DNA of 5,575 bases, taken from assembly GCA_022865685.1 (NCBI GenBank), contig JALHUB010000046.1, positions 1-5,575 on the forward strand. The letters are read 5' to 3'. Shown piece after piece: positions 1 to 5,426 of this stretch (position 1 is the stretch's first letter; the number at the start of each line of letters is the position of its first letter). The notes under the pieces are model-generated. The model had not been told where the DNA came from, searched no databases, and saw nothing but the letters and a program-made list of their open reading frames with translations. The position numbers and the translations under genes were made by a program. This DNA is from Dehalococcoidia bacterium (lineage in GTDB: Bacteria; Chloroflexota; Dehalococcoidia; DSTF01; JALHUB01).

Positions 1-1165
1 CCGCCGCCGCCAGGAGATCGTCGTCGGTCGTCGGCTTGTTGATGACGTCGCGCAGGCGCCGGCTCCCCGCCTCCGGGGCGAAGGTGATATTGCGCCGGCC
101 GGGGCCCGCCGCCGCTGCCGCCAGCCGGACCGAGAAGCTGTCGACGCGCAGGCTGGGCAGGGCGATGGCCAGCCGCTCGCCGAACTCGCGGCGCAGCGCT
201 TCTACCATCGGGCCGATCTCCGAATGGTCCGCCGTGCTCAGGGAGAGCAGGGAGAGCTCATCGTAACCCGTGTTGGCAAGAATCGCCTTCGCCGCCTCCA
301 GCACCTCGTCGGCGGACCTCTCCCGTCGCGGCCGGTAGACGATGCCCGCCTGACAGAAGCGACAGCCGCGTACACAGCCGCGCTGGACTTCGACGGCGGC
401 GCGGTCGTGCACGGTCTGCGTGAAGGGAACGATGGGTCGCAGCGGCGATGGCGCCAGGCGCTCGATGAAACGACGGCGGATGCGCGCCGGCGCGCCGTCG
501 AGCGGCCGGACCTCGCGCACCTTGCCGTCGTCGTGATATTCGACGTTGTACAGGCTCGGGACGTAGACGCCGTCGATTGCCGAGAGATCTCTGAGGAGGT
601 CGCGGCGGTCCGTCTTTCCGGCCGATCTGGCGCGTCGCAACACATCGACGATCTCCAACGTGACATCCTCGCCGTCGCCGAGCACGAAGGCATCGATGAA
701 CTCGGCGAGCGGCTCCGGGTTGAGGGCGGCCGTCCCGCCGGCGATCACCAGCGGCCGGGCATCGGAGCACTCCGCCGCGAGCAGGGGCAGACCCGCCAGG
801 TCGAGCATGTTGAGCACGTTCGTGTACGTCAGCTCATACCCCAGCGAGAAGCCGATGACGTCGAACTCCGCGAGGGGGTGCCGCGTCTCGAGGCTGAACA
901 GCGGCAGGCCGCGACCGCGCAGCTCTCTCTCCATGTCGGGCCAGGGCGCGTACGCGCGCTCGGCGAGCACGTCCGGCTGCGCATTGATGATGTCGTAAAG
1001 GATGGCGAGTCCCAGGTTGGACATGCCGATGTCGTAGGCGTCGGGGTAGGCCAGCGCCACGCGCAGCGGCGTGCTCTCCCAGTCCTTGACGACGGCATTC
1101 CACTCGCCGCCGGCGTAACGGGCGGGCCGCGTCACTTTGCGCAGGATGGAGTCGATGTCCAGCAT
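1..1165 (-). CDS. Radical SAM protein, TIGR03960-like (B12-binding-like N-terminus), C-terminus cut by window edge
   Basis: The minus-strand frame stays open from an ATG at 1165-1163 to the left edge: 388 codons plus one base, so the 3' end is missing. The product begins MLDIDSILRK. Residues about 33-175 look like the Rossmann-type cobalamin-binding-like domain of this family, with 'YPDAYDIGMSNLGLAILYD' at 40-58 and 'GDGED' at 163-167. The radical SAM core starts near 255 and carries the CxxxCxxC [4Fe-4S] motif as C264, C268 and C271 (RGCVRGCRFCQAG), followed by YRPRRERS (277-284), LPSLRVDSFS (336-345) and TFAPEAGSRRLRDVIN (361-376). These are characteristic of the uncharacterised TIGR03960 group (COG1032), often encoded beside or fused to a DUF2344 protein; any partner would lie beyond the left edge. 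The substrate is unknown. No good Shine-Dalgarno precedes the ATG, but the N-terminus fits the family. It is transcribed away from the VTT gene. Confidence 0.93.
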   Translation of the reverse strand, partial: MLDIDSILRKVTRPARYAGGEWNAVVKDWESTPLRVALAYPDAYDIGMSNLGLAILYDIINAQPDVLAERAYAPWPDMERELRGRGLPLFSLETRHPLAEFDVIGFSLGYELTYTNVLNMLDLAGLPLLAAECSDARPLVIAGGTAALNPEPLAEFIDAFVLGDGEDVTLEIVDVLRRARSAGKTDRRDLLRDLSAIDGVYVPSLYNVEYHDDGKVREVRPLDGAPARIRRRFIERLAPSPLRPIVPFTQTVHDRAAVEVQRGCVRGCRFCQAGIVYRPRRERSADEVLEAAKAILANTGYDELSLLSLSTADHSEIGPMVEALRREFGERLAIALPSLRVDSFSVRLAAAAAGPGRRNITFAPEAGSRRLRDVINKPTTDDDLLAAA

Positions 1166-1201
1166 GATGGGAACGGCTTTCGACGAATCTAGAACGTAAA
1201 C

Positions 1202-1231
1202 ATCATAACCAAAGAGCGACGGCGCCCGCAA
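1202..1231 (-). promoter_or_regulatory. Possible promoter for the radical SAM gene
   Basis: Read on the minus strand, TATGAT (1207-1202) differs from the -10 consensus at one base. It is preceded after 18 bp by TTGCGG (1231-1226), which keeps only the TTG of the -35 box. Transcription would start near 1195, giving a leader of about 30 nt. The -35 box is weak, so this is a tentative call. It overlaps one arm of the inverted repeat at 1216-1249. Confidence 0.3.
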
Positions 1232-1249
1232 TTTGGGGCGCGGCGTCGC
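1216..1249. repeat. Interrupted inverted repeat between divergent genes
   Basis: The outer arms GCGACG (1216-1221) and CGTCGC (1244-1249) pair perfectly. The inner arms GCGCCC (1222-1227) and GGGCGC (1236-1241) also pair perfectly, around an 8-base loop. A two-base bulge (1242-1243) separates the arms on one side, giving 12 paired positions in total. No T-run follows on either strand, so a terminator is unlikely. It sits between the two divergent transcription starts and overlaps the predicted minus-strand -35 box. An operator is possible, but chance pairing in GC-rich DNA cannot be ruled out. Confidence 0.45.
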
Positions 1250-1259
1250 CGTTGCGGGC

Positions 1260-1289
1260 TTGACTTGCCGAGCGGGCGAACAGTAGGCT
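1260..1289 (+). promoter_or_regulatory. Possible sigma-70-type promoter for the VTT gene
   Basis: TTGACT (1260-1265) matches the -35 consensus at five of six bases. After 18 bp comes TAGGCT (1284-1289), a poor -10 box that keeps T, A and the final T. Transcription would start near 1296, leaving a leader of about 28 nt before the ATG at 1324. The position is right and the -35 box is good, but the -10 box is weak. Confidence 0.4.
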
Positions 1290-1323
1290 CGAAGCGATCA
1301 AGTCGGACGCCTTATGGAAGAGC

Positions 1324-1959
1324 ATGACGCAGTCCCCCGACGAGCCGGCCCTGAGTGAGCCAGCGCTTGTTCTTGCCGGCGAGAGAAAACGTCTTCTCTG
1401 GCGGGCCGACTTCGCTCTCCTCGCCTTATCGGTCCTCCTTGTCACAGCCTTCGCCTTCGCCTTCTTCTACTTCGACGTCAACTTCGCCCAGTTGCGGACC
1501 TACGGATATGTTGGCGTCTTCGCGATCAGCGCCATCGGGTCGGCGTCCATCTTCCTGCCGACGCCGAGTATCGCGGCGGTGTTCGGCAGCGGCGCCGTCC
1601 TTCATCCGGTCCTCGGTATTCCCACCCCTATCGTCGTTGGGCTCGTAGCGGGACTCGGAGAAGCGCTGGGGGAGTTCACGGGGTACGCGGCCGGCTACGG
1701 CGGCAGCGCCGTCATCCGCGAACGCGCCTTCTACCGGACGATGCAGCAGTGGATGCACAAGAACGGCTCCGTCATCATGTTCGTCTTCTCGGCGATACCC
1801 AACCCTGTATTCGACGTTGCGGGAACGATTGCCGGCGCCGTCAAGATGCCGCTGTGGAAGTTCTTCGTCTCCGTGTGGCTGGGGAAGACGCTGAAAGACG
1901 TCGTGATCGCGGCGACGGGCGTTGCCAGCCTGAATCTCATTCAGCACATCTTCGAATAG
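1324..1959 (+). CDS. VTT-domain (SNARE-associated / DedA superfamily) integral membrane protein, VMP1-like motif
   Basis: The product is 211 aa. A charged N-terminus of about 28 residues (ends RKRLLWRAD) is followed by hydrophobic segments at roughly 29-50, 60-78, 83-111, 148-172 and 178-205. The arrangement fits the VTT domain (PF09335): FLPTPS at 77-82, a glycine/glutamate re-entrant element GLGEALGEFTGY at 110-121, and IPNPVFDVAG at 158-167, followed by PLWKFF (176-181) and LGKTLKD (186-192). Classic DedA proteins usually have an Arg-containing FxPxxR motif where IPNPVFD stands here, so this is not a typical DedA; the IPNPxFDxAG form recalls VMP1. Family members act as lipid scramblases or flippases in the membrane, and the substrate here is unknown. 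The start ATG has GGAAGAG (1316-1322) almost touching it, which is poor SD spacing, but no better in-frame start exists. It is the first plus-strand gene and faces away from the radical SAM gene. Confidence 0.88.
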   Translation: MTQSPDEPALSEPALVLAGERKRLLWRADFALLALSVLLVTAFAFAFFYFDVNFAQLRTYGYVGVFAISAIGSASIFLPTPSIAAVFGSGAVLHPVLGIPTPIVVGLVAGLGEALGEFTGYAAGYGGSAVIRERAFYRTMQQWMHKNGSVIMFVFSAIPNPVFDVAGTIAGAVKMPLWKFFVSVWLGKTLKDVVIAATGVASLNLIQHIFE

Positions 1960-1974
1960 GAAATAAGACTCGCC

Positions 1975-2003
1975 TTTACAGGCACCCTGCCGGCGGCTAT
2001 AAT
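1975..2003 (+). promoter_or_regulatory. Strong sigma-70-type promoter upstream of the PIN/TRAM-ispD-ispF cluster
   Basis: TTTACA (1975-1980; five of six matches to TTGACA) is followed after exactly 17 bp by a perfect TATAAT (1998-2003). This is the best promoter in the window and stands out in GC-rich sequence. It begins 16 bp after the VTT stop codon. Transcription should start near 2010, about 305 nt before the PIN/TRAM start codon. A second AT-rich hexamer, TATAAG, lies at 2010-2015. Confidence 0.72.
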
Positions 2004-2085
2004 TTGTGCTATAAGAAGTTTCTCGGGCGGGCCGGATGGACGCTGGTCTCGAGCGATTCCGGTTCTCGCCAAGGTAGGATAGGGT

Positions 2086-2223
2086 GCCGAAACGGCGTCT
2101 CGCTGCCTCGGCCACGTCGCACGTCGCCTTCGGCGACGGCTCGCGGCCTTGCGTTGAATTGGGGGGGCAACCCCCAGTCGCCCTGTCAGGGGGCTCTGCC
2201 CTCTGTCCCCGCGCATTCTGGGG
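2086..2223. repeat. Probable intergenic repeat element of alternating G-runs and C-runs
   Basis: Runs of G (2161-2167, 2189-2193, 2220-2223) alternate with runs of C (2171-2175, 2199-2201, 2207-2210). They form several small hairpins in tandem, preceded by the perfect 7-bp hairpin at 2122-2138. Composition differs sharply from the AT-rich promoter on the left and the coding sequence on the right. This resembles dispersed palindromic intergenic repeats of many GC-rich bacterial genomes. Only one copy is in the window, so the repeat status is inferred. Confidence 0.35.
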
Positions 2224-2300
2224 TTCTTCAGCAGGCAGGGAAAGGTTGCCGTGTTGATGAGGGCTGTACGAATGTACGCTCTTTTTCGCATTTCGATCAA

Positions 2301-2306
2301 GAGGAG
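2301..2306 (+). promoter_or_regulatory. Ribosome binding site of the PIN/TRAM gene
   Basis: GAGGAG lies 8 nt before the ATG at 2315, a strong Shine-Dalgarno at good spacing. It fixes the start codon of the gene. Confidence 0.8.
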
Positions 2307-2314
2307 CGATCGGT

Positions 2315-3373
2315 ATGAAGGGACTCTTAGCTCGTGGCGTGGGAGCTCTTCTCCTCGTCGCCGGCGGCTTCTGGCTGGGCCGCGTGGTGACGTCGGAGAA
2401 GACCAGCCCAACGGAGTCAGCGCTCTCGCTGGCGCTACTGGTAATCGGGGCGGCTCTGGCGGCAGGCATTATCCCGATAATCTTCTCGCGGCCCGTGGAA
2501 CGAGTGCAGCGACGCCTGAGGCGACTCTCGCTGTTGCAGATCGGTCTGGGAGGTCTGGGCCTGACCGCAGGTCTCATCGTATCCGTCTTGCTGGTCCCTG
2601 CTCTCTCGCGCTTACCGGAGCCTGCTGACTGGATTGCCCCGCTCGTCGCCGCGGTCGTTGCCGGCGGAACCGGCATCATGCTGCTGGCCGGCCGGTCCGG
2701 CGAGTTGTCTTCCTTGTTGGGCGGCCGTTTTTCCCCTCCCGTAAACGGCGGCGCCGGCAAGAATTGGAGCAATGGCCAGCGGTTCCTCGTCGATACAAGC
2801 GCGATAATCGACGGCCGCATCGCCGACATCTCCGAGGCCGGCTTCATCCAGGGCTCGCTTGTCCTGCCGCGCTTCGTCCTCGACGAGCTTCGACACATCG
2901 CCGACTCCGCGGATGCGCTGCGTCGAAATCGAGGCCGGCGCGGCCTGGACATCCTCAACCGCCTTCAGAAGGAATCGCCTGTACCGATAGAGATAACCGA
3001 TAATGACTATGAAGACGTGCAGGAGGTCGATAGCAAACTGGTGAAGATGGCCTCGACTCTGAGTTGTCCGATCATCACGAACGACTTCAACCTGAACCGG
3101 GTGGCCGAGTTGGAAGGCGTGCGGGTGCTGAACATCAACCAGCTTGCCAACGCCGTGAAGTCCGTCGTCCTGCCCGGCGAGGAGATGGCGATCCGCGTGA
3201 TCCAGGAGGGCAAGGAGGCGGGCCAGGGCGTCGGCTTTCTCGACGACGGGACCATGGTCGTCGTGGAGGGCGGCAGGCGGCACCTGAACGATGAGATCGA
3301 GATCGTCGTCACGCGCGTCCTGCAGACGGTCGCGGGGAGGATGATCTTCGCTCAGCCGAAGGGTAACGGTTAG
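2315..3373 (+). CDS. yacL: PIN/TRAM-domain membrane protein (YacL-like putative RNase)
   Basis: The product is 352 aa, close to the usual size of the B. subtilis YacL family (COG4956). The N-terminus has four likely membrane helices at about 3-22, 35-57, 74-95 and 105-126. A PIN nuclease-fold domain follows at roughly 156-275. Its acidic metal-site residues are visible: D160 in LVDTSAIIDGR, E191 in LDELRH, D239 in EVDSK and D257 in TNDFNLN, so the active site looks intact. A C-terminal TRAM domain, a small beta-barrel RNA-binding fold, spans about 287-347 (GQGVGFLDDGTMVVVEGG). The expected role is a membrane-anchored RNA-binding nuclease; its physiological target is not established. The start is set by GAGGAG at 2301-2306. 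The stop lies 2 nt before the TTG start of ispD, so the two are almost certainly co-transcribed and probably translationally coupled. Standalone VapC-type toxins are much shorter and lack the membrane and TRAM parts. Confidence 0.93.
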   Translation: MKGLLARGVGALLLVAGGFWLGRVVTSEKTSPTESALSLALLVIGAALAAGIIPIIFSRPVERVQRRLRRLSLLQIGLGGLGLTAGLIVSVLLVPALSRLPEPADWIAPLVAAVVAGGTGIMLLAGRSGELSSLLGGRFSPPVNGGAGKNWSNGQRFLVDTSAIIDGRIADISEAGFIQGSLVLPRFVLDELRHIADSADALRRNRGRRGLDILNRLQKESPVPIEITDNDYEDVQEVDSKLVKMASTLSCPIITNDFNLNRVAELEGVRVLNINQLANAVKSVVLPGEEMAIRVIQEGKEAGQGVGFLDDGTMVVVEGGRRHLNDEIEIVVTRVLQTVAGRMIFAQPKGNG

Positions 3374-3375
3374 CC

Positions 3376-4098
3376 TTGGCAGAGACGGAAGAAGCGGTAG
3401 TCGCGAGTCCGACAAAGAAGGGCGTCGGCGCCATCGTCGTCGCGGCCGGCAAGAGCCTGCGCATGGGCGGCGGCGACAAGATATGGGTGTCGCTCGGCGG
3501 CAGGCCGCTGCTGGCGCATACCGTCTCCATCTTCCAGTTCTGCTCTGCTATAGACCGCGTGGTGCTCGTCCTCTCCGCCGACAGGCAGAAGCTCGGGATG
3601 TCGCTCATAAAGGGCGCCCATTTCGGCAAGGTGGCCGGCATCTGCTTCGGCGGCGACGAGCGCCAGCAATCGGTGCGCGCCGGCCTGGAAGCGCTGGGCC
3701 CCTGCGAGTGGGTCGTCGTGCATGACGGGGCACGCCCGCTTGTCACGACGCGGCTCATCGAACAGGGACTCGCCGCTGCCCGCGAGACCGGCGCGGCAAC
3801 CTGCGCCGTGCCCATCCATGACACGATTAAGCTGGTCAACGACAAGCACATGGTGGAGAAGAGTCTCAATCGCAATCACCTCTGGCTCATCCAGACGCCG
3901 CAGGTCTTCCGGTACGACCTGCTAATGGAGGCTCACCGCAAGGCGGACGGACAGCCCGCCGCCGGCGACGACGCCGCCCTCGTCGAGAGGCTGGGCTACC
4001 CGGTGAAGGTGTTCATGGGGTCGTACCACAACATCAAGGTGACCACGCCGGACGACCTCGTGCTCGCGCAGATGCTTTTGAAGTGGCACCGTGCCTGA
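3376..4098 (+). CDS. ispD: 2-C-methyl-D-erythritol 4-phosphate cytidylyltransferase (IspD)
   Basis: IspD transfers CMP from CTP to MEP, giving CDP-ME, in the cytoplasmic MEP isoprenoid pathway. The product is 240 aa, normal for a single-domain IspD. The CTP-binding loop is AAGKSLRMGGGDK at 23-35, with GGDK where many family members have a Pro-Lys; the lysine is kept. Further motifs are GGDERQQSV (92-100), VHDGARP (115-121), QTPQVF (173-178), GDDAALVE (197-204) and NIKVTTPDDL (219-228). The start is a TTG at 3376, only 2 nt after the preceding stop. No ATG or GTG occurs between it and the conserved core, so TTG is the best start, giving about 15 extra residues before the core. The only SD-like sequence is AAGGG (3359-3363), 12 nt upstream, which suggests translational coupling to the PIN/TRAM gene. 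The stop codon lies 1 nt before the preferred ispF start. Confidence 0.96.
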   Translation: MAETEEAVVASPTKKGVGAIVVAAGKSLRMGGGDKIWVSLGGRPLLAHTVSIFQFCSAIDRVVLVLSADRQKLGMSLIKGAHFGKVAGICFGGDERQQSVRAGLEALGPCEWVVVHDGARPLVTTRLIEQGLAAARETGAATCAVPIHDTIKLVNDKHMVEKSLNRNHLWLIQTPQVFRYDLLMEAHRKADGQPAAGDDAALVERLGYPVKVFMGSYHNIKVTTPDDLVLAQMLLKWHRA

Positions 4099-4099
4099 C

Positions 4100-4567
4100 A
4101 TGCGAATCGGCGTCGGCTATGATGTTCACCCATTCGACGCGGCCCGCCCGCTCTATCTCGGCGGGGTGCGCATCGACGGCTCCCCAGGTCTGAGAGGGCA
4201 CAGCGACGCCGACGCCCTCCTCCACGCCGTCATCGACGCGCTGCTGGGGGCGGCGGGCCTCGGCGACATCGGCCAGCACTTCCCGCCGGACGACCCGGCC
4301 TACAAGGACGTCGACAGCAGGGAGCTCTTGCGACAGACGCGGGACCTGCTGCAAGAGAAGGGGTACAGAGTGGGCAACGTCGATGCGACGGTGATCGCCG
4401 AGAGGCCGCGCCTGCTGCCCCACCTGCCGGCGATGCGGAGCGCGATCGCCGGCGTCATTGGCATCGACGAATCGCGTGTCAGCGTCAAAGCGACCACCCA
4501 CGAAGGGCTGGGGGCGATCGGCAGGGGCGAAGGGATTGCCGCGATGGCCGTCGCACTGATAGAGTAG
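4100..4567 (+). CDS. ispF: 2-C-methyl-D-erythritol 2,4-cyclodiphosphate synthase (IspF)
   Basis: IspF cyclises CDP-ME 2-phosphate to MEcPP with loss of CMP, the fifth MEP-pathway step; family members are homotrimers with a metal site. From the ATG at 4100 the product is 155 aa and starts MRIGVGYDVH. With this start the residue numbers match E. coli IspF: metal ligands D8, H10 and H42, GHSDADALLH at 33-42, GDIGQHFPP at 55-63, and TTHEGLGAIGRGEG at 132-145. The full family length is present with no missing key residue. A GTG at 4091 would add three residues and overlap ispD by 8 nt; ATG 4100 fits the conserved N-terminus better. Neither start has a clear SD, so coupling to ispD translation is likely. 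No terminator is visible after the stop, where the 184-bp gap before cysE begins. Confidence 0.97.
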   Translation: MRIGVGYDVHPFDAARPLYLGGVRIDGSPGLRGHSDADALLHAVIDALLGAAGLGDIGQHFPPDDPAYKDVDSRELLRQTRDLLQEKGYRVGNVDATVIAERPRLLPHLPAMRSAIAGVIGIDESRVSVKATTHEGLGAIGRGEGIAAMAVALIE

Positions 4568-4751
4568 GCGCTACCGGTGAGATACATCACTCCCTCCCGA
4601 CGACCGGCGCGCCGTCCAGGCACGCTTCCACGGCCCTCCTTCGTGGGCAGGAGATGCCGCTGCCTCTGTAGCGGCGGGTGTCGCCGTGCGGCACCCGAGA
4701 CAGCGTAGTCCGCCACTTCGCGGGCAATCTCCTGAAGACCTGGAGGGCACA
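4568..4751 (+). promoter_or_regulatory. Hairpin-rich leader between ispF and cysE
   Basis: This 184-bp gap holds several consecutive stems in the sense direction of cysE: CCACG/CGTGG (4628-4646), GCCGCT/AGCGGC (4656-4675), a 10-bp stem with loop CGT (4675-4697, one G-T pair), and GTCCGC/GCGGGC (4708-4725, one G-T pair). Position 4675 is shared by the second and third stems, so they abut directly. No T-run follows, so none is a standard terminator, and the T-box core (GGTGGNACCGCG-like) is absent. No convincing promoter is seen inside; a weak TTGCCG...TAGAGT pair lies at 4536-4565 in the end of ispF. A cis-regulatory leader or mRNA processing site for the cysteine genes is possible. I recognise no known RNA family. 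Confidence 0.4.
4742..4747 (+). promoter_or_regulatory. Ribosome binding site of cysE
   Basis: GGAGGG ends 4 nt before the ATG at 4752. It selects this ATG over an in-frame GTG at 4686, which lies within the loop region of a strong hairpin, lacks an SD, and would add 22 residues unlike the family. Confidence 0.8.
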
Positions 4752-5411
4752 ATGACCATCTTAAATAGCATCATCGGCGATATACGCGCCGCCCGGCGAG
4801 AAGACCCGGCGGCGACGAGCAACCTGGAAGTCATCCTGGCTTACCCCGGCTTTCACGCCCGGCAGATCCATCGCCTCTCGCATGCCCTGTACGAGAGGCG
4901 CGTGCCCGTCGTGCCGCGGCTTGTGTCGCACGTGGGACGTTTTCTGACGGGCATCGAGATCCACCCGGGTGCCAGGATCGGCGAAGGGCTGTTCATCGAC
5001 CACGGTATGGGCGTCGTCATCGGCGAGACGGCGGAGATCGGCAACGACTGCCATCTCTACCAGGGCGTGACCCTGGGCGGCACCAGCACACGACGGGAGA
5101 AACGCCACCCGACGCTCGCCGACCACGTCGTCGTGGGCGCCGGCGCGGAGCTGATAGGCGCCATCTACGTCGGCGAGAACGCCCGTATCGGCGCCGGCTC
5201 CGTCGTCGTGACCAATGTCCCGGCCAACGCCACCGTCGTCGGCGTGCCCGGGCACGTAGTCGCCTATCATGAGCCCGGCGACGACACCGTCGTCCACCTG
5301 CCGGACCCCGAATGGGACCGGCTCCAGGAGCTCGAGGAGAGGGTCGGCCGCCTGGAAAAGCGAATGGAATCGCCGGACGGCACGCCTGAGACACCACCTG
5401 AAATCGGCTAG
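4752..5411 (+). CDS. cysE: Serine O-acetyltransferase (CysE), short form
   Basis: CysE acetylates L-serine with acetyl-CoA to give O-acetylserine, the carbon skeleton for cysteine. The product is 219 aa, close to the B. subtilis enzyme and shorter than the E. coli type. A short N-terminal helical part (1-60, with FHARQIHRLSHALY at 34-47) precedes a left-handed beta-helix of hexapeptide repeats (about 68-170): GIEIHPGARIG (67-77), FIDHGMGVVIGE (81-92), YQGVTLGGT (103-111), RHPTL (118-122) and GAGSVV (147-152). The catalytic His is H84. Its partner, Asp143 in E. coli, is E69 here, as I recall for Gram-positive short-form enzymes. The C-terminus extends past the helix with a charged, probably coiled-coil stretch (about 188-206, QELEERVGRLEKRM) and ends EIG rather than the terminal Ile that docks CysK in E. 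coli. It lies 15 nt upstream of cysS. Confidence 0.95.
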   Translation: MTILNSIIGDIRAARREDPAATSNLEVILAYPGFHARQIHRLSHALYERRVPVVPRLVSHVGRFLTGIEIHPGARIGEGLFIDHGMGVVIGETAEIGNDCHLYQGVTLGGTSTRREKRHPTLADHVVVGAGAELIGAIYVGENARIGAGSVVVTNVPANATVVGVPGHVVAYHEPGDDTVVHLPDPEWDRLQELEERVGRLEKRMESPDGTPETPPEIG

Positions 5412-5412
5412 C

Positions 5413-5417
5413 GAGGA
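5413..5417 (+). promoter_or_regulatory. Ribosome binding site of cysS
   Basis: GAGGA lies 9 nt before the ATG at 5427, within the 15-nt gap after the cysE stop. There is no room for a separate promoter here, so cysE and cysS should share a transcript. Confidence 0.65.
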
Positions 5418-5426
5418 TAGCGAAGC

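Larger units (their letters stand above)
2010..2314 (+). promoter_or_regulatory. Long structured 5' leader (or small RNA) before the PIN/TRAM gene
   Basis: This is a noncoding stretch between the predicted transcription start and the ATG at 2315. Short-loop hairpins occur at 2086-2096 (GCCG/CGGC, loop AAA), 2122-2138 (7-bp stem, loop TTC), 2160-2176 (TGGGGG/CCCCCA) and 2188-2204 (7 paired positions including one G-T, loop TCT). Near the end, a weak GTAC-GAAT-GTAC stem (2266-2277) precedes a run of five T (2282-2286); it could be an attenuator-like pause but is too short for a confident terminator. No known riboswitch class is recognisable. Open frames inside it, including a 57-codon GTG frame at 2084-2257, look noncoding. 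Either a regulatory leader or a leader interrupted by a repeat would fit. Confidence 0.45.

Noticed and set aside
224..1192. A 322-codon plus-strand open frame
   Set aside because: It is antisense to the clear radical SAM gene, whose minus-strand frame carries the CxxxCxxC motif and family signatures. The plus-strand product matches nothing I recognise.
2036..2077. A 13-codon ATG mini-frame as a possible leader peptide
   Set aside because: It has no clear SD and no run of regulatory codons.
2084..2257. A 57-codon GTG-start frame in the leader, with AGGA-like sequence upstream
   Set aside because: It crosses the G-run/C-run hairpins and gives a low-complexity Gly/Pro/Ser/Ala peptide. Nothing indicates protein-level selection.
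1426..2958. A 510-codon open frame on the minus strand
   Set aside because: It runs antisense through the VTT gene, the leader and most of the PIN/TRAM gene, and its product is Arg/Pro/Ser-rich with no recognisable domain. Long antisense frames are expected in GC-rich coding DNA.
2315..3373. PIN protein as a VapC-type toxin of a toxin-antitoxin pair
   Set aside because: The four membrane helices, C-terminal TRAM domain, 352-aa length and ispD linkage fit YacL, and no small antitoxin gene lies upstream.
4654..4671. ATG-CCG-CTG-CCT-CTG-TAG preceded by AGGAG
   Set aside because: The SD-like sequence abuts the ATG with no spacing, and the peptide would be five residues inside a hairpin arm.
4675..4697. 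Rho-independent terminator after ispF
   Set aside because: The 10-bp stem is strong but is followed by GC-containing sequence with no T-run.
4568..4751. T-box riboswitch ahead of the cysteine genes
   Set aside because: The conserved antiterminator sequence (GGTGGNACCGCG-like) and a terminator with a T-run are both absent.
4678..4755. A 25-codon GTG frame whose TGA overlaps the cysE ATG, containing one Cys codon
   Set aside because: There is no SD, the start is buried in a strong hairpin, and a single Cys codon is weak evidence for attenuation by cysteine supply.
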